Assembly: GCA_907164885.2 (NCBI GenBank)
Contig: OU015491.1
Coordinates: 115,245,288-115,309,287 of the forward strand
DNA from: Dolomedes plantarius
Taxonomy: Eukaryota > Arthropoda > Arachnida > Araneae > Dolomedidae
Length of the DNA stretch: 64,000 nt
Direction of reading: 5' to 3'
The notes under the pieces: model-generated
Seen by the model: the letters and a program-made list of their open reading frames with translations, nothing else
What the model was told of the DNA's origin: nothing
Database searches by the model: none
Shown here: piece by piece, positions 1 through 10,321 of the stretch
How positions within the stretch are numbered: position 1 is the stretch's first letter
Layout: the number at the start of each line of letters is the position of its first letter
Position numbers and translations under genes: made by a program

Positions 1-628
1 TATACTATATATATGTAAGGCTAAAAATATGGGGGGGGGCGATCGCGTGAACTTAAAACGAGATTTTATTTATTAAAATATAGGATTTAACAGTTAAAAA
101 GTCTGGGAGTTCAAATAATCGGCGTAATGTATTGCAGTGAAAATAGAATTAATGGGCCGGCTTGATTCAATTTCGAAGAACCACGGAGAGGATTTTAAGT
201 AGATTTAGCCTTGAAGTTGGCGCTAAAAAGAGGAAATGCTTAGATCAGCGAAAAGAACATTCTATATGACGAAATTAATAATTAATGAGCGTCACTAACC
301 GTTGGTAAAAAGGTTAGAAACAAAGATGTTCAGAGCCATGGAGAAATAGCAACGTCTAAAGACGTGTGCCGTTAGGCGCACAGATTGTAAAAAGGGATGG
401 AGCGTAATTCTTCAAGATTGGAGCTGGGAACTTTTAAGAATTTCAATAAAGTTCAGTGTGTTTAAATTAGAGTCGTCTATCAGTTGTGTTCAGCTTGGTT
501 TACTACATTTCATAGAAGTCATCAAATTATGGGTGTCCTCGCCACCGGACCACCGACTGCCAGGCATCATGGTTCTCCAGAGTTTCGGATTAACGTAGTT
601 AAAATGGGCGTGAAGAAATACCAAGACA

Positions 629-631
<3 letters not shown>
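1..631. other. AT-rich sequence without recognised gene
   Basis: I see no coding signal or repeat boundary here. A short G homopolymer lies near position 31. The open frames over 484-711 exist only because the TA array and the Tc1 end translate without stops, so they are not genes. Confidence 0.6.

Positions 632-668
<37 letters not shown>
632..668. repeat. (TA)n microsatellite
   Basis: Uninterrupted TA dinucleotides directly abut the left end of the Tc1-like element that begins at 669. The target-site TA of that element is therefore part of the array. Confidence 0.97.
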
Positions 669-671
<3 letters not shown>

Positions 672-1872
672 TCAAGAGCCAAAACATTATGACCACCCCT
701 ACATTTAGCAATGAATTCGCCTGGAGGACGTGGAAGGCACGTGATCAGGAGGAAGTGGTATTTAACTGCTGCTGGAGAGTCTGAAGAATCATTCTTCTGT
801 GTTTGATGGAAAAGGCTGCGGATCTAAGCGAATTTGATAGAGGGCAGATTGTAATGGCTTGAAGGCTCGGAACAAGTATTTTGGAAACTGCACGAATCGT
901 GGGTTGTTCGCGACCTACAGTTGTTAGTACTTATGCAAAGTGGATGAATGACGGTGAAACCAGCAGTAGACGACATGGTGTTGGACGTCCACACGCTATC
1001 AAAGAAAAAGGTCGTCGGAGACTGTCTCGCGTGGTGAAGCAAAACCGGAGCCAGACAGTGGCTCAGCTGACAGCCCAATACAATGCAGAGCCAAGTAGAA
1101 TAGTATCGCAGCACACTGTTCAGCGGACACTGCTGGATATGGGGCTACGCAGCAAACGTCCCACTCGAGTGCCTTTGATGACCAAGCGTCATCGCCAACT
1201 GCGCCTGCGCTGGGCCCGGAAACATCGCGACAGGTTCATGGATCAGTGGGAGAGAGTTGCCTGGTCAGATAAATCACGGTCTGTCATTCATCACAGGATA
1301 CGCCGTCAGGATACGCCGTCTTCCAGGCGAACTGTTGCTCCCTCAATGTACAGTAGGTCATACACAGGACGGTGGTGGCGGTATTATGCTTGGGGGGACG
1401 TTCTCTTTGAAGTCTCTGGGACCCGTGGTTGTGGTAGACCAGACCATGAATGCTACAGGGTATCTGAACATCATTGCGGACCAGTTGCACCTTTACATGG
1501 CCTCTGTTTTTCCAGCTGGAAATGGAATGTTCCAACAGGACAACGCCCCGTGTCACAAGGCTAAAATTGTGTTGGAGTGGTTCCAGGAACATGATGCTGA
1601 ATTCCAGTTAATGTCCTGGCCGCCTAACTCACCGGATCTCAATCCGATAGAACACATTTGGGATGTCATGGGACGGCAGCTCAGAGTTCAAAGACCACCA
1701 ATTCGCAATATCTCGGATTTGCGTGACCGTTGCTTAAACATCTGGTACAATCTGTCTCCGGCCATCTACCAAGGACTTGTGGCATCCATGCCAAGGCGGG
1801 TTGAAGCTGTGTTGCGCGCCAAAAGTGGGCCAACTCGTTATTGACAGGTGGTCATAATGTTTTGGCTCTTTA

Positions 1873-1875
<3 letters not shown>
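669..1875 (+). mobile_element. Tc1-like transposon, family A copy 1
   Basis: The left end reads CACTCAAGAGCCAAAACATT. The right end at 1848-1875 is its inverted complement, with substitutions in the last few bases. TA flanks both sides as expected for Tc1/mariner. A second copy of the same family lies at 22807-24005, which confirms both boundaries. Length is about 1.2 kb, close to that second copy and typical of Tc1 elements. The element sits inside a TA array, with arrays on both sides. Confidence 0.92.
806..1844 (+). pseudogene. Tc1-like transposase, broken (family A copy 1)
   Basis: The frame begins at the ATG at 806, which matches the start used by the sister copy, and ends with TGA at 1842-1844. 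An N-terminal helix-turn-helix region runs to about residue 110. The DDE catalytic core follows: WSD at about 1265, QQDNAPCH at about 1537, and PDLNPIEH at about 1636, giving a DD34E-type spacing. The gene is dead: TGA replaces Arg at 860-862, and a 2-bp deletion around 1295-1310 relative to the sister copy shifts the frame ahead of the second Asp. The residue after the first Asp motif is also altered (WSDKSR against WSDESR). Function in the family is cut-and-paste transposition at TA sites. Confident family call; certainly non-functional. Confidence 0.92.

Positions 1876-1927
<52 letters not shown>
1874..1927. repeat. (TA)n microsatellite between two Tc1-like ends
   Basis: An uninterrupted TA array joins the right end of family A copy 1 to the left end of the next Tc1-like element at 1928. 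Confidence 0.97.
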
Positions 1928-1930
<3 letters not shown>

Positions 1931-2306
1931 TCATGGACAAAAAAATTAGCGCACCAAGAAGGAGTCGTCAAAATGAAATGAAATTTTACATACGTAATGA
2001 CTACTTTGATATAGGTAAATGATAAGAAAGGAGTTAATACTCCGTTGGACCCCCCTCTAGCGCGAATGCACGATGCGATATGATCGGGCATTGAGTCATA
2101 CAAGCTCTGTATGATGTCTTGAGACATTTCGTTCCATATTTGCTGTAACCTTGCCTCTAGTTCGTTCAAACTCGTGGGATGCCCAACTCGTCGTCCCAAA
2201 TGATCCCAGATATGCTCGATTGGAGACAAATCTGGGGATACGGCAGGCCAAGGAAGGGTAGTAACAGTGCGGAGACAATCTTTTGACACCCTTGCCGTAT
2301 GAGGCC
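1928..2306 (-). mobile_element. Tc1-like element, family B, 3' end only
   Basis: The outer end at 1928 reads CACTCATGGACAAAAAAATT and is followed by CACCAAGAAGGAG, which is also present in the ends of the element at 6736-7347. On the minus strand a transposase tail is readable from PHTARV at about 2305 through SPDLSPIEHIWDHLG, including the catalytic Glu, to a C-terminal CIRARGG at about 2060. No 5' TIR or N-terminal half is present: at about 2306 the sequence switches abruptly to the gypsy integrase remnant. The frame runs on through the TIR and the TA array, which makes the apparent C-terminal YIYI stretch an artefact. Confidence 0.85.
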
Positions 2307-2516
2307 ATATTTTTCACATATTTTCACACCTGGGTGGCCAAATATTTCATGCGCAGCGGTTATTAATTTTAGTCTTAATGATGGCGGAACTACAATTTTG
2401 ACTAGATTTTTCTTTTTCACTGTTAGAACTCCACTATATTTCTTGTACTTTACATTATTTACGTTATCATTTAATTGTCCTTGAATAATTTCATCTGTGC
2501 TTAGAAAATAAGAATA

Positions 2517-3723
2517 TTAAGATACAAAGTGGCTTATAGGATTACTTGATAGCATATCAGCTTCATAATTATATTTACCTTTTATGTGTACTATTTCATA
2601 ATCATACATGGAAAATTTTAAAGACCATCTAAGCAGTCGTCCAGTTAAATTTTTAACATTTTTGAGCCACTGCAAGGCTGAATGATCCGAATGAATTGTG
2701 AATTTCTTCCCATGTGAGTAACAATGGTATTTATCACTAGAATCAATAATCGCCAAACACTCCAGCTCAGTTATAGCATAATTTCTTTCGTGTTTTTTCA
2801 ATTGTCTTGAATGAAAAGCGAATGGGTGTAGTTGACCATCATGGTGTTTTTGTTTTAAGACAGCAGCAACTGCTTCTTGACTCGCGTCGACAAAAAGGTG
2901 GCATGAATAATTTGGGTTAAAAAGAGTAAAAATTGGTTTTGAAAAGAGCTCATCTTTTAATCTTTGATATGAATTTTGACAATCTTGGGACCAATCCCAT
3001 TTCACATCCTTTTTAAGTAATTTGTTTAACGGAAGTCTCAAATTAGCATAAACTTGTATAAATTTCTGATAGACATTTATGAATCCTAAAAATCTTTGCA
3101 ATTCTTTAACATTTTTGGGTGGTAGTAATTTTTTTATTGTTTCATTGTTTACATTATGGGGTGAATATTTTCCTTGTGAAATTTCATATCCTAAAAATTT
3201 TATTTCTTTCTTAGCAAACTGGCATTTTGATTGATTTAATTTGATATTTTCTTTTTGACAAATTTTAAAAAAATTCTTCTAAATATTTCATATGTTCATC
3301 AAATGTTTTGGAAAAGATTATTATGTCATCAAAATAGTTCAAGGCATAGTCGATTTGGTATTTATTTAGAATTTGTCTAATTGCCATCTGGAAGAGACTT
3401 GGTGCATTTTTACATCCAAACGGTAGTCTTGTCCATTCATAAAGTCCAAAATTTGTTGTGAATGCCAATTTTCAGTGTCACGTTCGTGTATTTCTATATG
3501 CCAATATCCTTAAGTTAAATCTAATTTTGAAAAAATTGGCATGGGCTAGTTGATCTAATAAGTCATCAATTCGTGGTATGGGTTCAGAATCAGTTTTTGT
3601 AATTACATTTAATTTTCTATAGTCTATGCATAGTCTGGTTTTTCCTTGGTCTTTCTTATTTACTAAAGTTACTGGGGCGCTAAATGGAGAATGTGAGGGC
3701 TTAATAAAACCTGCTTTTAACAA
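2517..3723 (-). pseudogene. gypsy RT and RNase H remnant
   Basis: Three minus-strand segments in different frames cover the polymerase region. Segment 3723-3478 carries the RT N-terminal part, with CIDYRKLN and [11 protein letters not shown] frameshift falls at the position of the first catalytic Asp motif. Segment 3468-3265 carries NFGLYEW, LPFG and the YFDDII active site. Segment 3101-2517 carries the RT connection (MQRFLGFINVYQKFI), the RNase H core with FVDAS, and HSDHSAL. In life this would synthesise cDNA from the element RNA. The frameshifts and the poor junction near 3110-3265 make it non-functional. Homology to the copy near 27 kb supports the reading. Confidence 0.88.
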
Positions 3724-3834
3724 TTCGTCTATCTGTCTTTTTATTTCAGCATTTTCAGTTTGGGATGTACGATATGGCCTTTGTGGAATTGGGAGCTATG
3801 AAGTCAAATGTATCTTTTGGGGTTCTAATTTTAT

Positions 3835-4770
3835 TTATCCAACATCATATTTATTTTTTGAAAAGATATGTTCGAAAGTTTCTAAAATGTTTTCTAATCG
3901 GGGCCAGTCCTCGGGTATTTGCTCTGGTGTCACAAAGTCCAAAGCATCACCGGGCCCCTTAAACAGAGTATTCAATGTATCATTGGGGATATCTGATGTG
4001 TCTTGAAGATTTTGTATATCACAAACATTTCTCATATTATCTGAATTATCATTTTTTTCCTTTGAGTGTCTCATTCTTTGGTTATTGTCAAAATTCAGGG
4101 TTTCATAGTCATTTGAAAAAACATTATTCACATTACTTTTCACATAATTTATGTAAACAGTCCCTTTGTAATGCTCAAGAGAGTGATCATTTCTGAAATA
4201 GTTTTCTTAACAAAATTTTTACCTTTATAATACTTTCTATTTATATTCACAGTCCAATGATTAAAATATTTTCTATTTTCATATGCATTTTTGTTTACCT
4301 TTTTAAAATTGCACATATTTTTTTTATTTTTATAATACCTTTTACCATTATACATGTTAACACAATAATTTTCAACTTTTTCTGTTTGAACATTCAATGC
4401 AATTGGATTAACAAAATTATTATCATTACACAGTATTATTTCTTTATTAAATTGGAATACTTTTAAATTTCTTAAAATTTTTTCTAGATGAAAAAGTCTC
4501 ATATGTTCTAAACTTAGTAACACATATGGCAAATTACTTTTTATTACCAACATTTCAATTTCCCTAGTTATTTTGCCAATTTTACAGTTGTTTTTATTAA
4601 ATTTGTTACAGTTACTTGACCATCAGTTTGATTTCAAACAATATTATGTAAGTTAAATTTTTTAAAGTCCTTAATTAATTTAAATAATGATTCTGAGAGC
4701 AGGGAAACTGTAGAACCTGTATTTAATAGGCATTGAAAATTTTTTTCACTCACCGAAATCAAAAGTCATC
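3835..4770 (-). pseudogene. gypsy protease and linker remnant
   Basis: Near 4710-4740 the minus strand reads LLNTGSTVSLLSES. This aligns with the LIDTGST protease site of the plus-strand element, so the catalytic Asp is replaced by Asn. Downstream, the segment at 4553-4149 aligns with the protease C-terminal part of the better copy (IKSNLPYVLLS against IETNLKYAILS). The segment at 4143-3835 ends with IFSKNKYDVG, matching IFAKNKYDVG just before the RT domain of that copy. Family role: maturation of Gag-Pol by an aspartic protease. The active-site substitution and shifted frames make this copy inactive. Confidence 0.75.
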
Positions 4771-5749
4771 TGTAGTCTCTGTTGGCGTATTTCGTATTTT
4801 GGTATCCTCTGTTGACAGTCCCTCCATTTTGATACCTTTGGTTATCAAAGCATCTCTGTTCCACATAATTTTGAGGCGGTTGTAGTAGTTGTCTTGGTTT
4901 TGATATCTGGGTTGCTCGTATGTTTTCCATCTCTGTCTGTTATCCGTGTCAGTCCAGCGGCGCATTGATTCGTTCTCGCCGGAGCTCTGCTGACCCCTCG
5001 CGGTATAACTATTTCTTCCTTCCGTAAAGTTTTTTGTCTGGAACTGGTGATTGACAGGTGAATCGTTTTGGCCTTTTCCAGCCAGTCGAACGGATTTTGG
5101 ATGTCCTGCAGCGAAAGTAATGTCCCCATGTGATGCGGCGAGTCGAGCGATAAAATCTCTATGATTTCTGCATCATCTTTTTGTAGTTGCTTTCCAATTT
5201 CAAGTTTTTCTTTAAAATATTTGAAGAGATTTCCATTTTCCTGTAATTGTAGCTGTCTAAATTTGATGTGCCATTCTTCTCGGCTCTATGAAAAAATGGA
5301 TAACAGCTGTTTTTTATAACTGCGTAATCTTTTTTATATAATTCCATTGATATAATTATGTCTTGAATATCTTGACTTACGTAGCGCATTAAATTTTCTT
5401 TCTTTCCATTTCTCATTTAATTCAAATGTGGCGCAACGCTCCTACAGCAACTGGAACCATTGAAAGACATTTTTGATACTGCTGTTGTCGAATTGTGGCA
5501 TTGCTAATGTTATATCAGTCCTGTTTCTTTCAAAAATTTGTCCTCTCAATTTTGTTTCTGTTGGAAGACTCTATGCTCAAACTGTCTCATTTTCTCGTTA
5601 TTTTTATTATCGTCGTTCACTGTTTCATTTGGATCCTCTTTTTTCTTATCGGGAGCCATTTGCTGGTCTACGAAACTATCGAATAGATTTAATCTTGTGT
5701 TTAAGTCTTTTTCTTCTGTTTTCGATATCATGGTATGCTTCAATATCAT
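4770..5749 (-). pseudogene. gypsy gag remnant
   Basis: Minus-strand segments at 5749-5546, 5416-5159, 5129-4845 and 4965-4759 lie in several frames. The segment near 5200-5070, with KEKLEIGKQL followed by DSPHHMGTLLSLQ, aligns with FKKKINIGKAL and GLPTRYRDLFLIS in the gag of the element at 25591. The C-terminal part is Arg/Gln/Asn-rich, as expected of a nucleic-acid-binding tail. Frameshifts separate all segments. The gag call rests on homology within this window rather than on a known domain match. Confidence 0.7.
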
Positions 5750-6330
5750 TTTCTTTGTATTGCAAATCTTCGCACCTTAGTGCTATTCCAAAAATGAGGC
5801 GGGTTTTATTTAGTTCCTTGGAGGTCGTTCCTGTTCGGCTGTTGACAAGCGTAAGACTACGACAGTCATCTTACAAATTATGGCAGTCATGGTATATCCC
5901 GTGGTGTAGCAAGAAGTAATCCAATCAATAATTGAGCAGACATTAGTTCAAGATATTCCAATTTATTTATGTTCATGCAAACCACAGCTCCAACTCAGCG
6001 CGTTCATTTTGCGCCATTTCGCTTTTAGAGACGGGGGGGACATACATCCGACGGCATTGACTTCTATCCCGTGCTCTACTAAATCCCACGGTCAATTCCG
6101 AGCGCCAACTCTCTCTGCACATGCTCAGAGCCCAAACTAGACATCTTTCAAGGAGAATTATATAATACTTCCTCTTCGAAAGCTTAAACCACAGACGCGC
6201 CAAGATTATATAATGAAAAGGGGAATTTCCCTTTCCCAAATCGCGCGTTTTGAAATAGGAAAAATTAGAGGCGAATTACGCCACAAATATAATTTAATTC
6301 CCAAGCCCCCTTTAAAATTAAAGTAACCAT
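5750..6330. other. Flank of the decayed gypsy element, unassigned
   Basis: This would be the 5' leader and 5' LTR position of the minus-strand gypsy remnant. It is less AT-rich than its surroundings around 5980-6130. I found no second copy in the window that would prove an LTR. The open frame at 5973-6239 has no recognisable features. Confidence 0.4.
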
Positions 6331-6735
6331 TCTTTTCCCACTAAATCCTTGACACTGATTTGCTCCGTTAAAGTGGGAAATCAAATGTTTTCCACATTTT
6401 GCTTAGGTAATGTGCACATTAACGACTTCCGCATCGTTAAAGTTCGTAAAACTGATGCCCGCTTGGTTTTAGCTGTGGTTCTTAGTAAAACAGAGGATGG
6501 CTTTTATAAACTTGGTACTAAAACAGGTATTTTAAAACAATTGTATGCAAGATCTGAATTCAATGTTTGTAAAGAGAGATTTTTAACGAAAGTAAATGTC
6601 TCTGCTGCAGAAATATCTTTACGTCAACAGCAATAAAACAATCCCTTGGTACTGGGTAAGGTTTCAGAAAATATAACTGGAAATCTAAATGTACCACAAA
6701 TAGGTGGGCTTTTCTCAAAAACAAATTTCTATGTA

Positions 6736-7347
6736 CAGTCTTAGGCAAAAAAAAAGACACACCAAGAAGGAGTTATCCGAATGGGACGAAAAACGATAGG
6801 TGTGATGTACATGTACAGAAAATCAAATGATTACAATTTGACAAAAATTGGATGATTTATTCAGAGTTTCACAAATTTAAAAGTCAATAACGCGTTTATC
6901 CACCTCTGGCCCTTATGCAAGCAGTTATTCGGCTTAGCATTGATTGATAGAGGTGGCGGATGTCCTCTTGCGGAATATCGTGGCAAATTCTGTCCAACTG
7001 GAGCGTTGGATCGTCAAAATCCCGAGCAAGTTGGAGGGCCCTGCCCATAATACTCCAAACGTGTTCAATGGGGGAGAGGTCCAGCGACCTTGCTGGCCAA
7101 GGTAGCCTTGGACAAGCACGAAGACAAGCAGTAGAAACCCTCGAAGTGTGCGGGCGGACATTATTTAGCTGAAATGTAAGCCCAGGAAGGCGTGATATGA
7201 AGGGCAACACAACGGGACGTAGAATATCGTCTACATACCGCTGTGCTATAAGAGGGAAATCAATACGAATTTGCATTACCCCTTCTTGGTGAGGCTTTTT
7301 TGTTGTTGTTGCTGTTGTTATTTTTGGGTTTTTTTTGTCTAAGAATG
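6736..7347 (-). mobile_element. Tc1-like internal-deletion derivative (612 bp)
   Basis: The left end is CAGTCTTAGGCAAAAAAAAA followed by CACCAAGAAGG. The right end at 7273-7347 is its inverted counterpart, ending AAGAATG. TA flanks both sides (6734-6735 and 7348-7349). Only the 3' part of the transposase gene remains between the ends, so the N-terminal half is deleted. The family is related to the fragment at 1928, judging by the shared subterminal CACCAAGAAGG and the CIRARGG C-terminus. Such shortened copies can move only if a full-length transposase is supplied elsewhere. Confidence 0.9.
6896..7276 (-). pseudogene. Tc1-like transposase, C-terminal two-thirds
   Basis: A 126-codon uninterrupted minus-strand frame carries the second and third catalytic blocks. 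QLNNVRPHTSR replaces the usual QQDNARPH, with Asn in place of the catalytic Asp. SLDLSPIEHVWSIMG contains the Glu. The frame ends CIRARGG and then a stop at 6896. The DNA-binding domain and the first Asp are absent through the internal deletion. Inactive. Confidence 0.9.
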
Positions 7348-7390
7348 TAATTCAAAATGTCACCAATCTTTAGATTGCACTAATAAGTAA

Positions 7391-7800
7391 GCATAATTTT
7401 ATCATATGTTTTGCAAATTCATTTTCTTAATTGTAATAATATTTTAAACCTTTTGATTCTTCGTATTATAGATTTTTAATTGATTGATGATTGTTTCTAT
7501 CAACTAATTTGTTGATTTTTTGATTGTATTAACTTCATTCTTTAGATATCGAAAAATAAATAAATATTATGTTAATTTAAGCATAATGAAACGGGGCTAT
7601 TCTTTCAGCAAAGATCTTATTTTCACTTTAATGAGTGCCTAGTAGGTAATGTTGAGATTATCTAGGTAATTTGCAGATTACCTAGGTAATTTGAGAAATG
7701 AAACAATTTTCCGCACTTGAACGGAGCAAATCAATTAATCTGCAGATTAGCTAGGTAATGTGCATATTAACTGATTTCTGCACTTTAGTGGTAACATATG

Positions 7801-7804
<4 letters not shown>
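7391..7804. repeat. Short CTAGGTAAT repeats
   Basis: Around 7650-7775 the motif CTAGGTAAT occurs several times with adjacent CAGATTA, and near 7735-7755 TTAATCTGCAGATTA forms a small palindrome. Related units occur in inverted orientation near 6400. 7391-7620 shows nothing recognisable. Confidence 0.6.

Positions 7805-7881
<77 letters not shown>
7805..7881. repeat. (TA)n microsatellite
   Basis: An uninterrupted TA array of about 38 units, with no transposon end adjoining it. Confidence 0.97.
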
Positions 7882-7884
<3 letters not shown>

Positions 7885-9580
7885 TTTACCCCTGCAAAAT
7901 AAGGAAAGAAAATTCTTAGGAACATGGAAATATAGTTTCATCTATTTATTTTAGAAATGTTTGTAAAATAGTAAATTTTCTTGCGACAAAATGTATGAAA
8001 ATTTATTAACTTTCCACTACGAGAAGAAACTACGTGACGTAACAACGAGAAGAAAAATAATATTCTTATGAAAAATAAATTTTTAAATTAAGGTGCAAGT
8101 AACTATGATGTTTTAAAAAGAAATCTATACTAGATGTGAACTAAGTATAGATTTCTGTAAGGAAGAAAAAAAATACCCGATATAACCTTGGAAAAGAAAT
8201 ATTCTTTTTATTTAATTTTAAGACTTTTATTTTACTTAGACATTTATGTAATGGATATGAAAGGATGTACTCTTTGTATCATTAAATATTAAAAATTTCT
8301 AAAGTTATTTTTTAGAACATATTTTTACAAATCTATAAATGTAGAGACCTATTTTTTTAATATTGGCTTAGAATTGCGTAATTGTTGCATCTTTTATTGC
8401 AGTGAATTGCGTACAGAAATAAGCTAAGTTCATCAGCGACTTCACGACCAACGCATGGGAAACATTGTACGTTGCAACTAAACAAAAATATGTGACCATC
8501 CATAAGCAAAATTTAAGTATTTTTCACGTGTAGTTGTATTAAAAGAAATTCGTGGTAAACAATTACTAGTAATAATATTACCATGATGATCTCTTTGAAT
8601 AATCACTAAGCATGGGATTATATGAAATAAATTTATTTAATTATTCACTTTAAGGTAGAAGAATGTATTTGGTAACATATTATAAAATACAAGTCAGGAA
8701 ATACTGGATGTATCAATTATTGAAGTAAAAAATTTTAAAAGTGTATGTTTCCATGAATCTTTCAATGATTGCTTTTTAAAATTAATCTTGTCATTAGACT
8801 CAGTTTAGCTAAATTTTTGTTTTACCCGCATCCTTATCAGGAGCGCCGTTCGCACAGTGCGAAAGCTTAAATATAGTCATCTTTTCACATGCATTCAATG
8901 TATTCCAGTTAAATGAGCAGGAAAATTCCTGGTGCTGCCATCTGTAATCCGATTAAAGAAGTAAAAAAATTTTGCAACTTTTAATTGGAAACTTTTTAAA
9001 GATTTTTTAGGTTAAAAAAACGGTGGAGGTTGTTGCACCTGAAAGGGGTACACACGAAAACGTATTTTTGATTATTCACGATATCCTTACTTTTAAGCAA
9101 TCATCAGATAAACAGAAAAATATAATGGCTGAAACGAGAAAAACTGACATAAAATATAACGTAACTTAAAATATATTCCAGAAGGGGGAAAGTCTCAGTT
9201 TAAATTTTAAAGGCTTAAAACGCCTTCTGCATCCGGAGACGCGAAACCTCATACGATTAATTTGCATCAGTAACTAGTCAACATTTTATGATTCGTGGCA
9301 GCACAAAATATTAGGTATTTTGTGCTGATTAACGAGTGCCTAAACGAGTTAAATCTTTAATGAAGGCTATTTTAACTTTTTGAAATTCTAATTCATGACT
9401 TTTTTGCACTTGTTTAGGTAAAATTTTACGGTTATTTTGGAATTTGTTTACGCTACTTATGCATTACGAAATTTAGTTAAGGTGTGACTACATTATCTTT
9501 CAAAATTTAATTATTCTGAAGTAAATTAGAGCTATCTGTTTCCTAAGTTTAATTTTTCTTTGAAAATACTAATTAATTTT
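7882..9580. other. AT-rich sequence without recognised gene
   Basis: No coding frame of note, no repeat copy found elsewhere in the window, and no TE terminus that I can support. Confidence 0.6.
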
Positions 9581-9584
9581 TACA

Positions 9585-9640
9585 TGTTTGCTCCGAGCTA
9601 TTTGTATGTAGATGTCGCTTTTGTAAGTATTTATATTTTT
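9585..9640 (+). repeat. Inverted BEL/Pao LTR fragment
   Basis: Plus-strand bases from CTCCGAGCTA through GTATGTAGATGTCGCTTTTG to about 9640 match the start of the LTR that lies on the minus strand at 10563 and below. The orientation here is opposite to that LTR, and the fragment directly abuts the truncated gag. Confidence 0.7.
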
Positions 9641-10063
9641 ATGAACACTTGTGTTAAATAAGTCAGAAAAAGTAAACCATTCAATCCTGTCACCGGAAAA
9701 TATTGGCAACGATAAATGTGACAATTTAACTTCAATATAATCTGACCTAGTGCTAATCGAACTTGAGCTTTCATTGCTAGTATTCCCTAAATTTCTGCGT
9801 TCAATCATCAAATAAAGCTCATCTGTAATGTCTTGCAGTGAATGGCATTCAACAAAATAAATATCAAAATCTTTTTCCTAACAATTACTGTAAATATTAT
9901 CAAAAACATTTGAAATGTCGTTAGTTAAATTGTTCAGTTTTGATTTAAAAAGCTCAATTTTTGCAACATCAGCTTGTGCGATCTCAGAATTTATTTTATC
10001 CTTTAACTTTGTTAAGTTGCATTTTGCAACTTCCTTTTGTGTTAAAAGTAACTTCAGATCCAT
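9640..10063 (-). pseudogene. BEL/Pao gag N-terminal remnant
   Basis: A minus-strand frame starts at ATG 10063 and runs in one frame to about 9640, with a single in-frame TAG at 9878-9880. The N-terminal ~60 codons are Lys/Glu-rich and likely helical. The part near 9740-9640 reads VKLSHLSLPIFSGDRIEWF followed by FSDLFNTSVHKN, the conserved opening of BEL/Pao gag proteins (DUF1759-type). The rest of gag and all of pol are missing: the frame runs into an inverted LTR fragment. The upstream PBS-like site and LTR support the assignment. Confidence 0.8.
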
Positions 10064-10321
10064 ATTTCAAAAATAAGAAATGAATGAAGATTCGCCTTCA
10101 ATCAAGCATCAACGAAATTATGTATTAATCCTTGGCACTAATAAAAACAACCGGAGTTGCAATGAAGCACTTCATCAAAAAGGTCATTCGAAAAGTTTTT
10201 AAATCAGCGGTGAGATGACAGACAAAATCTTCTTTTAACCACACAAAGTTAAAAAAAATGACTTCCGCTAGCAACGAAATGCAGGCTCAGCGAAGTCGAA
10301 ATGGTTTTTCCTAACAATCCG

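Larger units (their letters stand above)
2307..5749 (-). mobile_element. Decayed Ty3/gypsy retrotransposon on the minus strand
   Basis: Read on the minus strand, the order is gag remnant (about 5749-4770), protease remnant (about 4750-4450), RT (about 4000-3110), RNase H (about 3100-2520) and the start of the integrase zinc-finger region (about 2420-2320). Recognisable landmarks are a YFDD RT active site near 3335, an RNase H segment with FVDASQ near 2890 and a HxxxGHPGV motif near 2330. It is homologous throughout to the plus-strand element at 25591-29588 but much more eroded. The integrase core is missing because the element ends at the Tc1-like fragment. I could not identify LTRs. Confidence 0.88.
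6349..7390 (+). pseudogene. KRBA2-like (integrase-derived) C-terminal fragment, split by a Tc1 insertion
   Basis: From about 6435 the frame reads a region resembling the C-terminal part of KRAB-A-domain-containing-protein-2-like genes that are abundant in spider genomes (family recalled, not searched): LAVVLSKTEDGFYKLGTKTG, then LKQLYARSEF and CKERFL. After a stop at 6634-6636 a shifted frame carries the tail QSLGTG followed by a Cys-rich motif in which several Cys have become Tyr, Trp or Phe. At 6735 this motif is cut by a 612-bp Tc1-like insertion. Reading resumes directly after the right-hand TA at 7348 with NSKCHQSLDC, ending at TAA 7388-7390. The first ~30 codons (6349-6435) come from the flanking repeat, so the ATG at 6349 is not a native start. 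Role of the family is unclear; it derives from a transposon integrase. Confidence 0.7.
6334..7790 (+). mobile_element. Candidate TIR element carrying a KRBA2-like gene fragment
   Basis: Sequence at 6355-6440 (TGATTTGCTCCGTTAAAGTG, then AGGTAATGTGCACATTAAC) recurs in inverted orientation at about 7620-7790, where the complement contains TGATTTGCTCCGTTCAAGTG followed by several TTACCTAGGTAAT units. CCACTAAA occurs at the outer edge on both sides. The coding fragment 6440-7390 lies between these inverted repeats, so they may be the termini of one element. I could not define a target-site duplication, so the boundaries are approximate. Confidence 0.45.

Noticed and set aside
484..711. Paired plus- and minus-strand frames of about 74 codons
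   Set aside because: They consist largely of TA array translated as YIYI plus transposon end sequence; similar artefacts occur at 1734-1940, 1870-2000, 21988-22020, 30686-30840, 57600-57660 and 58586-58740.
5473..5919. 148-codon plus-strand frame
   Set aside because: Antisense to the gypsy gag remnant, hydrophobic because it complements an AT-rich coding strand; no domain.
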